Shown one piece after another: positions 25,704 through 33,619 of a DNA stretch of 64,000 nucleotides (positions are counted from its first letter, which is position 1; every line of letters begins with the position of its first letter). The DNA comes from an uncultured Treponema sp. (lineage in GTDB: Bacteria > Spirochaetota > Spirochaetia > Treponematales > Treponemataceae). The stretch lies in contig NZ_CAMCEC010000001.1 in NCBI RefSeq assembly GCF_945873775.1, forward strand, positions 269,282-333,281. Direction: 5' to 3'. A program made the translations under genes and the position numbers. The notes below the pieces were generated by a model. That model made no database searches and was not told the DNA's origin. It saw nothing but the letters and a program-made list of their open reading frames with translations.

Positions 25704-28655
25704 ATGAAAAGGAAATTTCTAAAAACTTTTTTTAAGCATCCTTGGGCAATAATAGTAGCCACGCTGCTGCTCACAGGATTCTTCGGATTCTTTTTAAAGA
25801 ATTTGGCTCTTGAAAATTCGCTTCGTTCATTCTTCCCGCAAAAAGACGCATCTTATGACCTGCTTACAAAAACTGAAGATGAATTTGGAAGCATGCTTTC
25901 TATTGGAATCACATTAGAAACAAAAAGCGGAACAACCATACTTACTCCAGAATACATCGATGTTGTAAGAAAAATTACTGACAGAACTCTTGAACTGCCA
26001 GAAGTTGAAGACATAGATTCTGTCACTCACATCGATTATGTTTGCGATGAAAACGGCTCAATATCAGCAACACAGCTTATCCCAGACACGTACACAGGAA
26101 CTGATGAAGATATTTTCCAGCTGAAATCACGGCTTGCTGAATGGCACGATATGTACAACCGCGTAATTGTGAACGATGACAACACTGGATTTCAAATGCA
26201 AATTTCGCTCCGTCCAAAAAGCGATGAAACTCTTTCACTGGAAGAAAATCAGGCTCGCCTTGCAGAACTTACAGAGCAGGCAAAAACTGCGGATGACAAA
26301 ACAGAAATCAATGCAGAAATTGCCCAGACAAAATCGAACATAAAAGAAATAAAAGCGCAAGTAAGAAAGCTCGGCACTGACATTATGAGGCAGCAGAAAG
26401 TTCTTGCAAAAGTAAAACAGATTGTAAACGAAGAAACAGACGGACATCATCTCAATGTAAAATTTGTAGGTGAACCTGTTCTTTCAGAAGAATCAAAGCA
26501 GTTTATGATTTCGGACTTGCTGGTTTTGATTCCGCTTGTAATTGTTGTTGTTCTTCTTTCTCTTTACATGAGCTTTAAAACTGTAACTGGAATGCTTCTT
26601 CCTTTGTGCACGGTTTTGCTTTCAACAATAATTTCCGTTGGAATGATGGGATTCTTTGGAATAACATTCACTTTGATTTCAAGCGTAATTCCAGTTTCGT
26701 TAATTGCAGTCGGCTCTGCATACGGAATCCATGTTCTTTCGCATTACTACATTGCAATCAACAGTGTTGAAGGTGAAATGACAAGAGAAAAATATGAAGA
26801 ATGTGTTTTCTCTGGCTTGAATGAAGTTATTGTTGCTGTCTTGCTTGCTGGAGTTACAACAATTGTCGGATTCATTTCGCTTATAACAAGCCCGCTCGGA
26901 CCCTTGCATAGCTTTGCAGTATTCACAGCGGTTGGAGTTTCACTTTCGCTTCTTCTTTCTATAACATTTATTCCTGCAGTTCTTCTTTTGAAGGATTACA
27001 GAAAAGCTGTAAAAAGAGAACGCAACATTGACAAGCTCACTGCAAAAGTAAAAGCAAAAATGGAAAAAGCAAAACGGCGTTTGGAGCTTGCAAGAATTCA
27101 GCGCGGCGGAAAAACAGAAGCAGAAGCTAGCGGCGACACACTTTATTCAATCTACAAATTTTTCTGCGGCTCTGTTCCACGTCTTGTGCTTACTTCAATT
27201 GTTATAATCGTTCTCTCGTTTACTGGACTCAGAGTTCTAAAAATTGATACAGCGTTAATCAACTACTTCCCAAAGAACTGCGACTTCAGAAAAGATGTTG
27301 ACCACATTGACCAGCAATATGCCGGCTCAAACTGCCTCTTCTTTGTAATTCAAGGACAGGAAAAAGGCGACATTTCAAATCCGGAACTTTTGCAGGCTGT
27401 AGACAACATGGAGCATTATCTTGCTGCAAACCATGAGAATATCGGAAAAATCGTTTCCTTTACAACATTCATAAAACGCATAAACCAAGTCTGGCACGTT
27501 CCAGGAGCACAGCCAGTTTCATCCAGTGAATCATCAGACTCTTCTGCTTCAAGCGGATTTTCTGACGGATGGGACGACTGGGGCTCTGACTTTGGAACAG
27601 ACACTTCATCTTCAACTTCTGATGACTGGTCAGACTGGGGAACAGATGACTCAAGCACACAAGCTTCTCCTGCGCAGGATTTTGTAGATCCAAACATTGC
27701 TTACAGCGAACAGCTTGAAACTTCAATGACAACAAAACAAGTTCTTGAACTTTTGAACAAAGCTTATGTTGAAGCAGGCGGACAGTACGCTTCTGTAGAA
27801 GATATTGTTAACCAGCTTATGAAGCAGGTTAACTACAATGGAACTGCATACTATGAAATTCCTTACGACACTTCAAAGTATCCTGTTGCGACACGTGAAG
27901 AACTGAAAAATGTTGTTGAAAACTATCTCACACTTTTAAGCGGCTCACTTGACAGATTTATTGATGACGACATGAATCCAAAGGAAATGCGCATAACTTG
28001 CCAGCTTAGAAGCCACTCATCAGAGGAAAGCGGAATCATAATTGCAGATGCCAAAAGTTACGCTGCAGAACATTTCCCTGAAGGATACACTCTTGAAGCA
28101 ACTGGTTCAGCGCAGATGGAACACAGAATGACAAGCATGATTGTTTCAAGCCAGATAACAAGCCTTGCGCTTTCACTGTTCTCTGTTTTCCTGATTATCG
28201 CGATTTCATTTAAATCTTGCTGGGCAGGACTTTTGGGAGCAATTCCGCTTGCATTCAGTATTCTTCTTAACTACATGACAATGGGATTCTGCGAAATCAA
28301 TCTTGACTTCATTACAAGCATTATCGCTTCGGTTGCAGTCGGAGTTGGTATTGACTACACAATCCACTTTATGACAACCTATAAAGAAGAAAGGGCGAAA
28401 ACAGAAAATGTTGTTGAAGTTCTAAAGGAAACTTTCAGAAAGAGCGGACGCGGAATTCTTACAAATGCACTTGCTGTAGGACTTGGATTCCTTGTTCTTA
28501 CACTTTCGAAGTTTATAGTTTTGCGCTACATCGGAATTCTTGTTGCAATCGTAATGTTTACATCAAGCTTCCTTGCAATGACAATTATTCCAGGAGTTTT
28601 GAATCTAACAGATCCAAAATTTATGCGTCCAAAAGAAAAAACTGAAAACAAATAA
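25704..28655 (+). CDS. RND-superfamily (MMPL type) exporter
   Basis: A 983-residue inner-membrane protein with 12 predicted TM helices in the 1+5+1+5 RND pattern: TM1 near 12-30, a cluster near 275-430, TM7 near 490, and a cluster near 815-970. Two large periplasmic loops are present, the first with a coiled coil near 175-235. Motifs include GSAYGIHVLSHYY and GVGIDYTIHFMTTYKEE. An unusual Ser/Asp/Trp-rich low-complexity insert lies at about 603-655, containing WDDWGS (623-628). It heads an operon with a LolA-like protein and a barrel, an arrangement suggesting lipid or hydrophobic-substrate transfer to the outer membrane. A strong ribosome site (AGGAAAGGA) is present. Confidence 0.9.
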   Translation: MKRKFLKTFFKHPWAIIVATLLLTGFFGFFLKNLALENSLRSFFPQKDASYDLLTKTEDEFGSMLSIGITLETKSGTTILTPEYIDVVRKITDRTLELPEVEDIDSVTHIDYVCDENGSISATQLIPDTYTGTDEDIFQLKSRLAEWHDMYNRVIVNDDNTGFQMQISLRPKSDETLSLEENQARLAELTEQAKTADDKTEINAEIAQTKSNIKEIKAQVRKLGTDIMRQQKVLAKVKQIVNEETDGHHLNVKFVGEPVLSEESKQFMISDLLVLIPLVIVVVLLSLYMSFKTVTGMLLPLCTVLLSTIISVGMMGFFGITFTLISSVIPVSLIAVGSAYGIHVLSHYYIAINSVEGEMTREKYEECVFSGLNEVIVAVLLAGVTTIVGFISLITSPLGPLHSFAVFTAVGVSLSLLLSITFIPAVLLLKDYRKAVKRERNIDKLTAKVKAKMEKAKRRLELARIQRGGKTEAEASGDTLYSIYKFFCGSVPRLVLTSIVIIVLSFTGLRVLKIDTALINYFPKNCDFRKDVDHIDQQYAGSNCLFFVIQGQEKGDISNPELLQAVDNMEHYLAANHENIGKIVSFTTFIKRINQVWHVPGAQPVSSSESSDSSASSGFSDGWDDWGSDFGTDTSSSTSDDWSDWGTDDSSTQASPAQDFVDPNIAYSEQLETSMTTKQVLELLNKAYVEAGGQYASVEDIVNQLMKQVNYNGTAYYEIPYDTSKYPVATREELKNVVENYLTLLSGSLDRFIDDDMNPKEMRITCQLRSHSSEESGIIIADAKSYAAEHFPEGYTLEATGSAQMEHRMTSMIVSSQITSLALSLFSVFLIIAISFKSCWAGLLGAIPLAFSILLNYMTMGFCEINLDFITSIIASVAVGVGIDYTIHFMTTYKEERAKTENVVEVLKETFRKSGRGILTNALAVGLGFLVLTLSKFIVLRYIGILVAIVMFTSSFLAMTIIPGVLNLTDPKFMRPKEKTENK

Positions 28656-28695
28656 AAAACTTCTTGGTCAAAAGCCGAGAAACAACAATAAAAAA

Positions 28696-28715
28696 TCCCG
28701 GATTTTTTTCCGGGA
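28696..28715. other. Intra-operon hairpin
   Basis: TCCCGG, 8-base loop, CCGGGA just upstream of the ribosome site of the next gene. There is no T run on the plus side, so it is not a plus-strand terminator; it may stabilise the upstream mRNA end or tune relative expression. Confidence 0.45.
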
Positions 28716-28733
28716 AAAACATGGAGGATAAAA

Positions 28734-29513
28734 ATGAAACTTACATTTAAAACACTGACATTAGCAGCGGCGCTTGCAGCAGGAACTTTCGCAGCATTTG
28801 CAGATGCTCGCGGAGATGAAATCATGCAGAGAACACACGATGTTGCAAAGCCTGACTACAGCCGCTCTCAAGTTGTAATGCTTTTAACAGACAAAAACGG
28901 AACAACAGAACAGCGCAATGTTCTTCAGTACGGACGCAACAAAAATGACATAACAAGCGCAGTTATGGATTTCAAATCGCCAGCAAATATAAAGGACACA
29001 AGATTTCTTCAGATTGAAAACAAAGGCGCGCCAGATGACAAATGGATTTACCTTCCAGCATTGAAAAACACAAGACGTGTAAACTCAAGCGAAGGCTCAA
29101 AATCTTTCATGGGAACTGACGCAACTTACGACGATCTTTCTACACGCGAAATGGAAGAAGACACTCACGAGTTTGTAAAGGAAGACACCAAGAACGGTTT
29201 CAATTGCGAAGTTGTAAAAAACACACCGATTGATCCAAAGTCAAGCCAGTACAGCTACAGAATGGTTTGGGTAGATAAAGCAACAGACTATCCTGTTTAC
29301 ACAGAGCTTTTTGACAAAAACGGAAAACTCATAAAAACTCTTACTGTTTTCAAAATTGAAAATATTGACGGCTTCAATATTCCAATGGAAAACAAAATGG
29401 AAAATGTTCAGACAAAACATTCGACTTCTATAAAAGTTATTAAAGTTGATGTAAAGACAGTTCTTCCAGATAAAATCTTTACACAAGATTTCTTGAACAC
29501 AGGAAAGTTCTAA
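28734..29513 (+). CDS. Outer-membrane lipoprotein-sorting (LolA/LolB-like) periplasmic protein
   Basis: A 259-residue exported protein with a signal peptide ending near residue 22 (AALAAGTFAAFA). It has the fold of the family often annotated as outer-membrane lipoprotein-sorting protein: RGDEIMQRTHDV, then beta strands with DKWIYLPALKNTRRVNSSEGSKS and MGTDATYDDL. These proteins usually sit beside MMPL exporters and are thought to ferry hydrophobic molecules across the periplasm. It lies 78 bases after the exporter gene and 25 before the barrel gene. Confidence 0.88.
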   Translation: MKLTFKTLTLAAALAAGTFAAFADARGDEIMQRTHDVAKPDYSRSQVVMLLTDKNGTTEQRNVLQYGRNKNDITSAVMDFKSPANIKDTRFLQIENKGAPDDKWIYLPALKNTRRVNSSEGSKSFMGTDATYDDLSTREMEEDTHEFVKEDTKNGFNCEVVKNTPIDPKSSQYSYRMVWVDKATDYPVYTELFDKNGKLIKTLTVFKIENIDGFNIPMENKMENVQTKHSTSIKVIKVDVKTVLPDKIFTQDFLNTGKF

Positions 29514-29538
29514 AATTAAAAGCAAGGAGTTTCTTTAT

Positions 29539-30996
29539 ATGAAAAACAAAATTTTTGCGCTTGCAATGATTTTCTGTTCATTTGCATTTGCACAGGATTT
29601 TGATGACTGGGGAAGTTTCTCTGACGACACTGATGGTTTTGGAGGAGGCTCAAGTCCTTCAATTACATTCAGCGGCGAAGGAGAACTTCAGGGCAGAATG
29701 TATCTTGACAAGCCAGAATATGAAGGCCAGAAAGATTCAGATTACGACTCGGTTTCAGATTTTCCTGTTACCGCAACTCCATCTGCAAAACTCGGAATTA
29801 ATTTTTCAGGCTCAAATGTTGATGCGGATGTTCAGTTGAAATTTGATGAAAGCGCAATTAAAGATTATCCACAGGATGTAATAGACGAGCTTACAATCCG
29901 CGGTTATTTTGGAAAGCTGAAACTTGAAGCGGGAAAAATGAAAGTTATCTGGGGAAAAGGCGACAAGCTTCATGTTCTGGATAATTTCAACGCAGATGAT
30001 TACACTGACTTCATTGTTCCAGAATACATCGACCGCAGGCTCAGCACGCCAATGTTCCGCGCATTATATTCTTTTGAAAAAAATGATTTGCGCTTGGAAG
30101 GAATCTGGACTCCGTACATGGAAAAAGACAGATTCGCAACAGACGGAATTTGGACACCGGCTTCGTATACTGAATTGAAAAATTCAATAACTGAAATAGC
30201 CTCAAGCTGGGCAGCCAGTGGAACAGCAGGTCTTATGGCAGCCGCGCAATTTGACCAAGACGACTTGTACCCAGACACGCAAAAATTAAAATACACGCAA
30301 GCAGGTCTTAGGCTTACAGGCACATTCGGCTCGTTTGACTGGGGCGCAAGCTATTACTACGGACACTACAAGCAGCCATCCGCAGATTTGAGCGCGACAA
30401 TTTTAAGCGGAAAAACAGCAATGCCTTCGCTTGACTACGACTGGAAACAAACCTTCGGACTTGAAGCGGCAACTGTGCTTGGAAGATTCAACTTGCGTGG
30501 CGAGTTTGCCTACAATTTGACTGACGACGTTGCAGGCGACAATCCTTGGGTTCATAACAACAGCATTGCTTGGCTTGCAGGTTTTGATGTGGATATTCCG
30601 GTCAACAATATAAACATAAACATTCAAGAAACCGGAACTTACATTTTCAAAGGCGACAAAATTGATGACGCAGAAGGATTTTCTAGTTACGGTGTAATGA
30701 AATCAGCATTGAAATCCTACGATGTTGACTACGACAAAACTGGATACACAAACAACAAGCTGGTTGTAAACATTACAGATTCTTGGATGAATGATAAAAT
30801 CGCACCAGAAGTTACAGCTCTTTGGGGAATCGAACGCGGCGACCTTGTAGTTCAGCCAAAAATCGCATACAAGCCAAACGGAAATTTAACACTGACTTTA
30901 AGCGGAATGTACATCCATTGCAAAGATGAAGACAGTGAATTCTACGAATGGAAAGACAACAGCTTTATAAATGTTGGTGTCAACTGCAAATTCTAA
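29539..30996 (+). CDS. Outer-membrane beta-barrel protein of the RND operon
   Basis: A 485-residue protein with a signal peptide (FALAMIFCSFAFAQ). A short acidic/Trp/Gly start to the mature chain (DFDDWGSFSDD, residues 20-30) is followed by alternating amphipathic strands to the end (LRLTGTFGSFDWGASYYYG, INVGVNCKF with C-terminal Phe). It ends in Phe, as outer-membrane barrels often do. It should form the outer-membrane step of the exporter pathway. Its DDWGS motif matches the insert in the exporter. Confidence 0.82.
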   Translation: MKNKIFALAMIFCSFAFAQDFDDWGSFSDDTDGFGGGSSPSITFSGEGELQGRMYLDKPEYEGQKDSDYDSVSDFPVTATPSAKLGINFSGSNVDADVQLKFDESAIKDYPQDVIDELTIRGYFGKLKLEAGKMKVIWGKGDKLHVLDNFNADDYTDFIVPEYIDRRLSTPMFRALYSFEKNDLRLEGIWTPYMEKDRFATDGIWTPASYTELKNSITEIASSWAASGTAGLMAAAQFDQDDLYPDTQKLKYTQAGLRLTGTFGSFDWGASYYYGHYKQPSADLSATILSGKTAMPSLDYDWKQTFGLEAATVLGRFNLRGEFAYNLTDDVAGDNPWVHNNSIAWLAGFDVDIPVNNININIQETGTYIFKGDKIDDAEGFSSYGVMKSALKSYDVDYDKTGYTNNKLVVNITDSWMNDKIAPEVTALWGIERGDLVVQPKIAYKPNGNLTLTLSGMYIHCKDEDSEFYEWKDNSFINVGVNCKF

Positions 30997-31010
30997 AATT
31001 TAAAAACAAC

Positions 31011-31038
31011 GGACGCTTTGGTAAAATCCATTGCGTCC
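31011..31038. terminator. Bidirectional terminator between the barrel gene and mtaB
   Basis: GGACGC (31011-31016) and GCGTCC (31033-31038) with an inner TGG/CCA pairing, followed by ATTTTTATTTT on the plus side and a T-containing run on the minus side. It separates two convergent genes. Confidence 0.75.
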
Positions 31039-31042
31039 ATTT

Positions 31043-32491
31043 TTATTTTAAAAGTTCCGCGGAACACTCTTCTTCTTTTCCGCATTTTATGCTGTCTTCA
31101 AGAACGGAAATTATTTTCAGCATGACAACGCTTCCGGCTTCTAATTTTTTTTCGGATTCAAATTCTGCATGAAGAAAATTTTCTGTAACGGCATGAAAAA
31201 TATTTTTTCCATCTGATTTCTGCAAAACTTTTTTTTCAACAGTCGCTTCAACAGCTTTTTCTTTAAAAGAATTTATATAAGAAATTTTTCCAGAAACCGC
31301 AATTTCAGTAAGCCACTTTACGCGCACATTTTTTATTCGCTCAGGAATTTTTGGAGTCATAGAAAACGCCAGTGTTCCAGGTCTTGCAGAAAAAGGAAAA
31401 GCATGAATCCAAGCGAAATTCATTTTCTTGCACAAAGATTTAGTCTGCTCAAAATCATCTTCCGTTTCTCCGGGAAATCCTGCGATTATATCACAAGAAA
31501 TAAACGGATTCATTTTGCATTCTCTAAGAAGCTGAACCGCATTTTCAACTTGCTCCCGCTTATAAGGCCGGCGCATAGAATTCAAAATGGAATCGCTTCC
31601 AGACTGAATGCTCAAATGGAAAAACGGCTGAACTCTTTTATCAGACAAAACTGCACAAAGTTCTTTTGTTATATGCTGCGGATAAAAAGAAGAAATTCTA
31701 AACTTGACTTTTTTTGTGTTAGAAAGCAAAAACGAAAGCAAGTCTTTAAAGTCAAAAATTGCATCGTCTTTTAATTTTCCTGCATACTGGCTCAAGTTAA
31801 CGCCTGTAAGCACAATTTCAGAAGAACCAAGACTTTCAATTTCTTTTGCACGCTCAAGAATTTTTTCAGGCTCAAGAGAAACAGAAGTTCCGCGGGCAAA
31901 ATGAATTCTGCAGAATGAGCACGAATTATTGCATCCATCTTGAATCTTTAAAGTCGCCCGGCTATGCTTTTCAAAAACCGGCGTATACAAAGCAAACGGA
32001 TTCACCGCCATTGGAATTTTTTTTGCAGAATCAATTTTTTCAAATGAAAATATTTTTTTGCTAACAAAGGACTTCAGATTTTCAAAATTGAATTTTCCGT
32101 TTTTAAAATCAAGTTCACCGCCATTCATCGCAGCGGCAATTTCCTTTAAAACAAATTTTTTTGTGCCGGGAACAATTACAATTCTATTTTTGGAAATCGA
32201 AGTTATTTCAGAATCAGCAAGCTCCGCATAGCAGCCGGTAACAATCAAAGGCGCATCAAAAAATTTTTCAAGAAGCAGTCTGATTATGCGCCGGGCTTTT
32301 TGTTCAGCTTTGCCTGTAACCGTGCATGTATTTATTACGCTTAAAATTACATCTTGAGAAGGATTTGTTGCAGACGAAACAGAATTCAATTCACAGGCAA
32401 AACCAGCATCAGAAAAAGAACGGGCAGCACCTTCTGTTTCATCCTGATTAAGCCTGCAGCCTAGAGTTTCAAAATGAATAATATTTTTCAT
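31043..32491 (-). CDS. mtaB: tRNA threonylcarbamoyladenosine methylthiotransferase MtaB
   Basis: Radical SAM enzyme that adds a methylthio group to t6A37 of tRNAs. 482 residues. The N-terminal cluster domain has FETLGCRLNQ, NTCTVTGKAEQKARR and GCYAEL. The radical-SAM motif CNNSCSFC is near 190-197, and a TRAM-like C-terminal domain follows from about 405. The TVTGKAEQKAR signature favours MtaB over MiaB or RimO. A start at ATG 32491 is used; no ribosome site is visible, and the gene follows the TPR gene by only 10 bases, so translation may be coupled. Confidence 0.92.
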   Translation of the reverse strand: MKNIIHFETLGCRLNQDETEGAARSFSDAGFACELNSVSSATNPSQDVILSVINTCTVTGKAEQKARRIIRLLLEKFFDAPLIVTGCYAELADSEITSISKNRIVIVPGTKKFVLKEIAAAMNGGELDFKNGKFNFENLKSFVSKKIFSFEKIDSAKKIPMAVNPFALYTPVFEKHSRATLKIQDGCNNSCSFCRIHFARGTSVSLEPEKILERAKEIESLGSSEIVLTGVNLSQYAGKLKDDAIFDFKDLLSFLLSNTKKVKFRISSFYPQHITKELCAVLSDKRVQPFFHLSIQSGSDSILNSMRRPYKREQVENAVQLLRECKMNPFISCDIIAGFPGETEDDFEQTKSLCKKMNFAWIHAFPFSARPGTLAFSMTPKIPERIKNVRVKWLTEIAVSGKISYINSFKEKAVEATVEKKVLQKSDGKNIFHAVTENFLHAEFESEKKLEAGSVVMLKIISVLEDSIKCGKEEECSAELLK

Positions 32492-32501
32492 CAACTAAAA
32501 A

Positions 32502-33131
32502 CTAAAGACGCTCCTGGCATCTTTTTTTTCCGCGGACAGCATCGTAATTTTGGGAATTCAAGCCAAGTGCTCTGTCATAAGCTGTAATGGCATTTTTAAA
32601 GTCGCTGCACATTTCACGTGCATAGCCTAGCCTTGTCCACCAATGCGCGCTATAAGTCGGCTCATATTTTACAGCCGCGCTAAAAGAAATGTCCGCATGT
32701 TCATATTTTGTCTGGCGTACATAAATTTCGCCCATATAATAATATGCAGTTCCAAGCCGCGCCGCAGTTTCCGAAGAATTTGCAACATAACGCTGAAACA
32801 TATCGAGGGCTTCATTGTTTTTTCCAAGATAAAATTTAGCCTCGCCAAGAACTTCCATTAAACGAATATCATAGGAATTTATTTTGCGCGCTTCTGTAGC
32901 TCTAAGCTCAGCTTCCTTGTACTGCTTGTTTCCGACCAAAGACCAGCACAAAACCGCATAAGAATCCATATTATTCGGATTGTTGGAAATTTCAACTTCG
33001 CAAACTGCAACCGCATCCTTGTACTTTCCTTCACGGTAAAGTTTAAGAGCATCAGGACGAGAGGCTTGCGAAAAAACTGCGGAAACAAAAACAAAAAATA
33101 TAATAAATGCAAAACAATTTTTCTTATTCAT
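32502..33131 (-). CDS. Periplasmic TPR protein
   Basis: A 209-residue protein with a signal peptide (CFAFIIFFVFVSAVFSQA). Tandem TPR motifs fill the rest (ALKLYREGKYKDAVAVCE, YAVLCWSLVGNKQYKEAEL, VLGEAKFYLGKNNEALDMF, TRLGYAREMCSDFKNAI, AYDRALGLNSQNYDAV). An AAGGTG ribosome site precedes the ATG. It lies between the bactofilin and mtaB genes in one direction. The role is probably protein-protein interaction in the envelope; the partner is unknown. Confidence 0.82.
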   Translation of the reverse strand: MNKKNCFAFIIFFVFVSAVFSQASRPDALKLYREGKYKDAVAVCEVEISNNPNNMDSYAVLCWSLVGNKQYKEAELRATEARKINSYDIRLMEVLGEAKFYLGKNNEALDMFQRYVANSSETAARLGTAYYYMGEIYVRQTKYEHADISFSAAVKYEPTYSAHWWTRLGYAREMCSDFKNAITAYDRALGLNSQNYDAVRGKKRCQERL

Positions 33132-33161
33132 ATCAGCACCTTGAGAATTCAGCTTGAAAAA

Positions 33162-33524
33162 TTACATTCCAGACATTGAGCATTTTCCAGAAAAAACAGA
33201 ACCCGGCTCAAGCACAACCTGAGCAGAAGAAATGTCGCCAATTACAGAACCAGTCGAAGCAACATAAACAAGTTTTTTTCCATTTATATTTCCTACAACT
33301 TTTCCGCGGACAAGAACACGCTCTGTTGAAATGTCAGCGTTGACTTCCGCATTTGTATCAATAAGCAAATCGCTTGAAGCTTCGATTGTTCCGTTCATTT
33401 TTCCTTTTATCATAAACGGCTTTGAAAAACGTATATTTCCTGTAAATGAAATGTCGCTAGCCATTACCGTGTCAAAATCTTCTTCATCAGTATCAAACGG
33501 CTTTGAATCTTTTATTTCGTACAT
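33162..33524 (-). CDS. Bactofilin-family cytoskeletal protein
   Basis: A 120-residue protein with the bactofilin beta-helix from about residue 20: repeating six-residue strands with G-I/V patterns (ISFTGNIRFSKPFMIKGKM, GTIEASSDLLI, VVGNINGKKLVYVA, GSVIGDISS). The flanking ends are short and polar. Bactofilins polymerise without nucleotide and position cell-wall enzymes and shape determinants. The ATG is 6 bases after a -10 box with no ribosome site between, so the mRNA should be leaderless. Confidence 0.9.
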   Translation of the reverse strand: MYEIKDSKPFDTDEEDFDTVMASDISFTGNIRFSKPFMIKGKMNGTIEASSDLLIDTNAEVNADISTERVLVRGKVVGNINGKKLVYVASTGSVIGDISSAQVVLEPGSVFSGKCSMSGM

Positions 33525-33530
33525 TTCTTT

Positions 33531-33559
33531 ATTTTATTGATGAATAGCATTGAAGTCAA
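33531..33559 (-). promoter_or_regulatory. Promoter giving a leaderless bactofilin mRNA
   Basis: Minus strand TTGACT (33554-33559), 17 bases, TAAAAT (33531-33536), six bases (AAAGAA), then the ATG at 33524. Confidence 0.8.
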
Positions 33560-33571
33560 TGCAAGTAGAAT

Positions 33572-33600
33572 AAAAAAACGCCGCCATTTCTAGCAGCGCT
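33572..33600 (-). terminator. Intrinsic terminator of the DEAD-box helicase gene
   Basis: Minus strand CGCTGC / GCGGCG stem with one T-G pair and an 8-base loop, followed by seven T residues, 20 bases after the helicase stop. Confidence 0.82.
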
Positions 33601-33619
33601 TTTTATCTAAACTTAAAAA

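Noticed and set aside
28696..28715. Transcription terminator between the exporter and LolA-like genes
   Set aside because: The stem has no T run on the plus strand, and the next gene continues the same operon with a ribosome site just after it.
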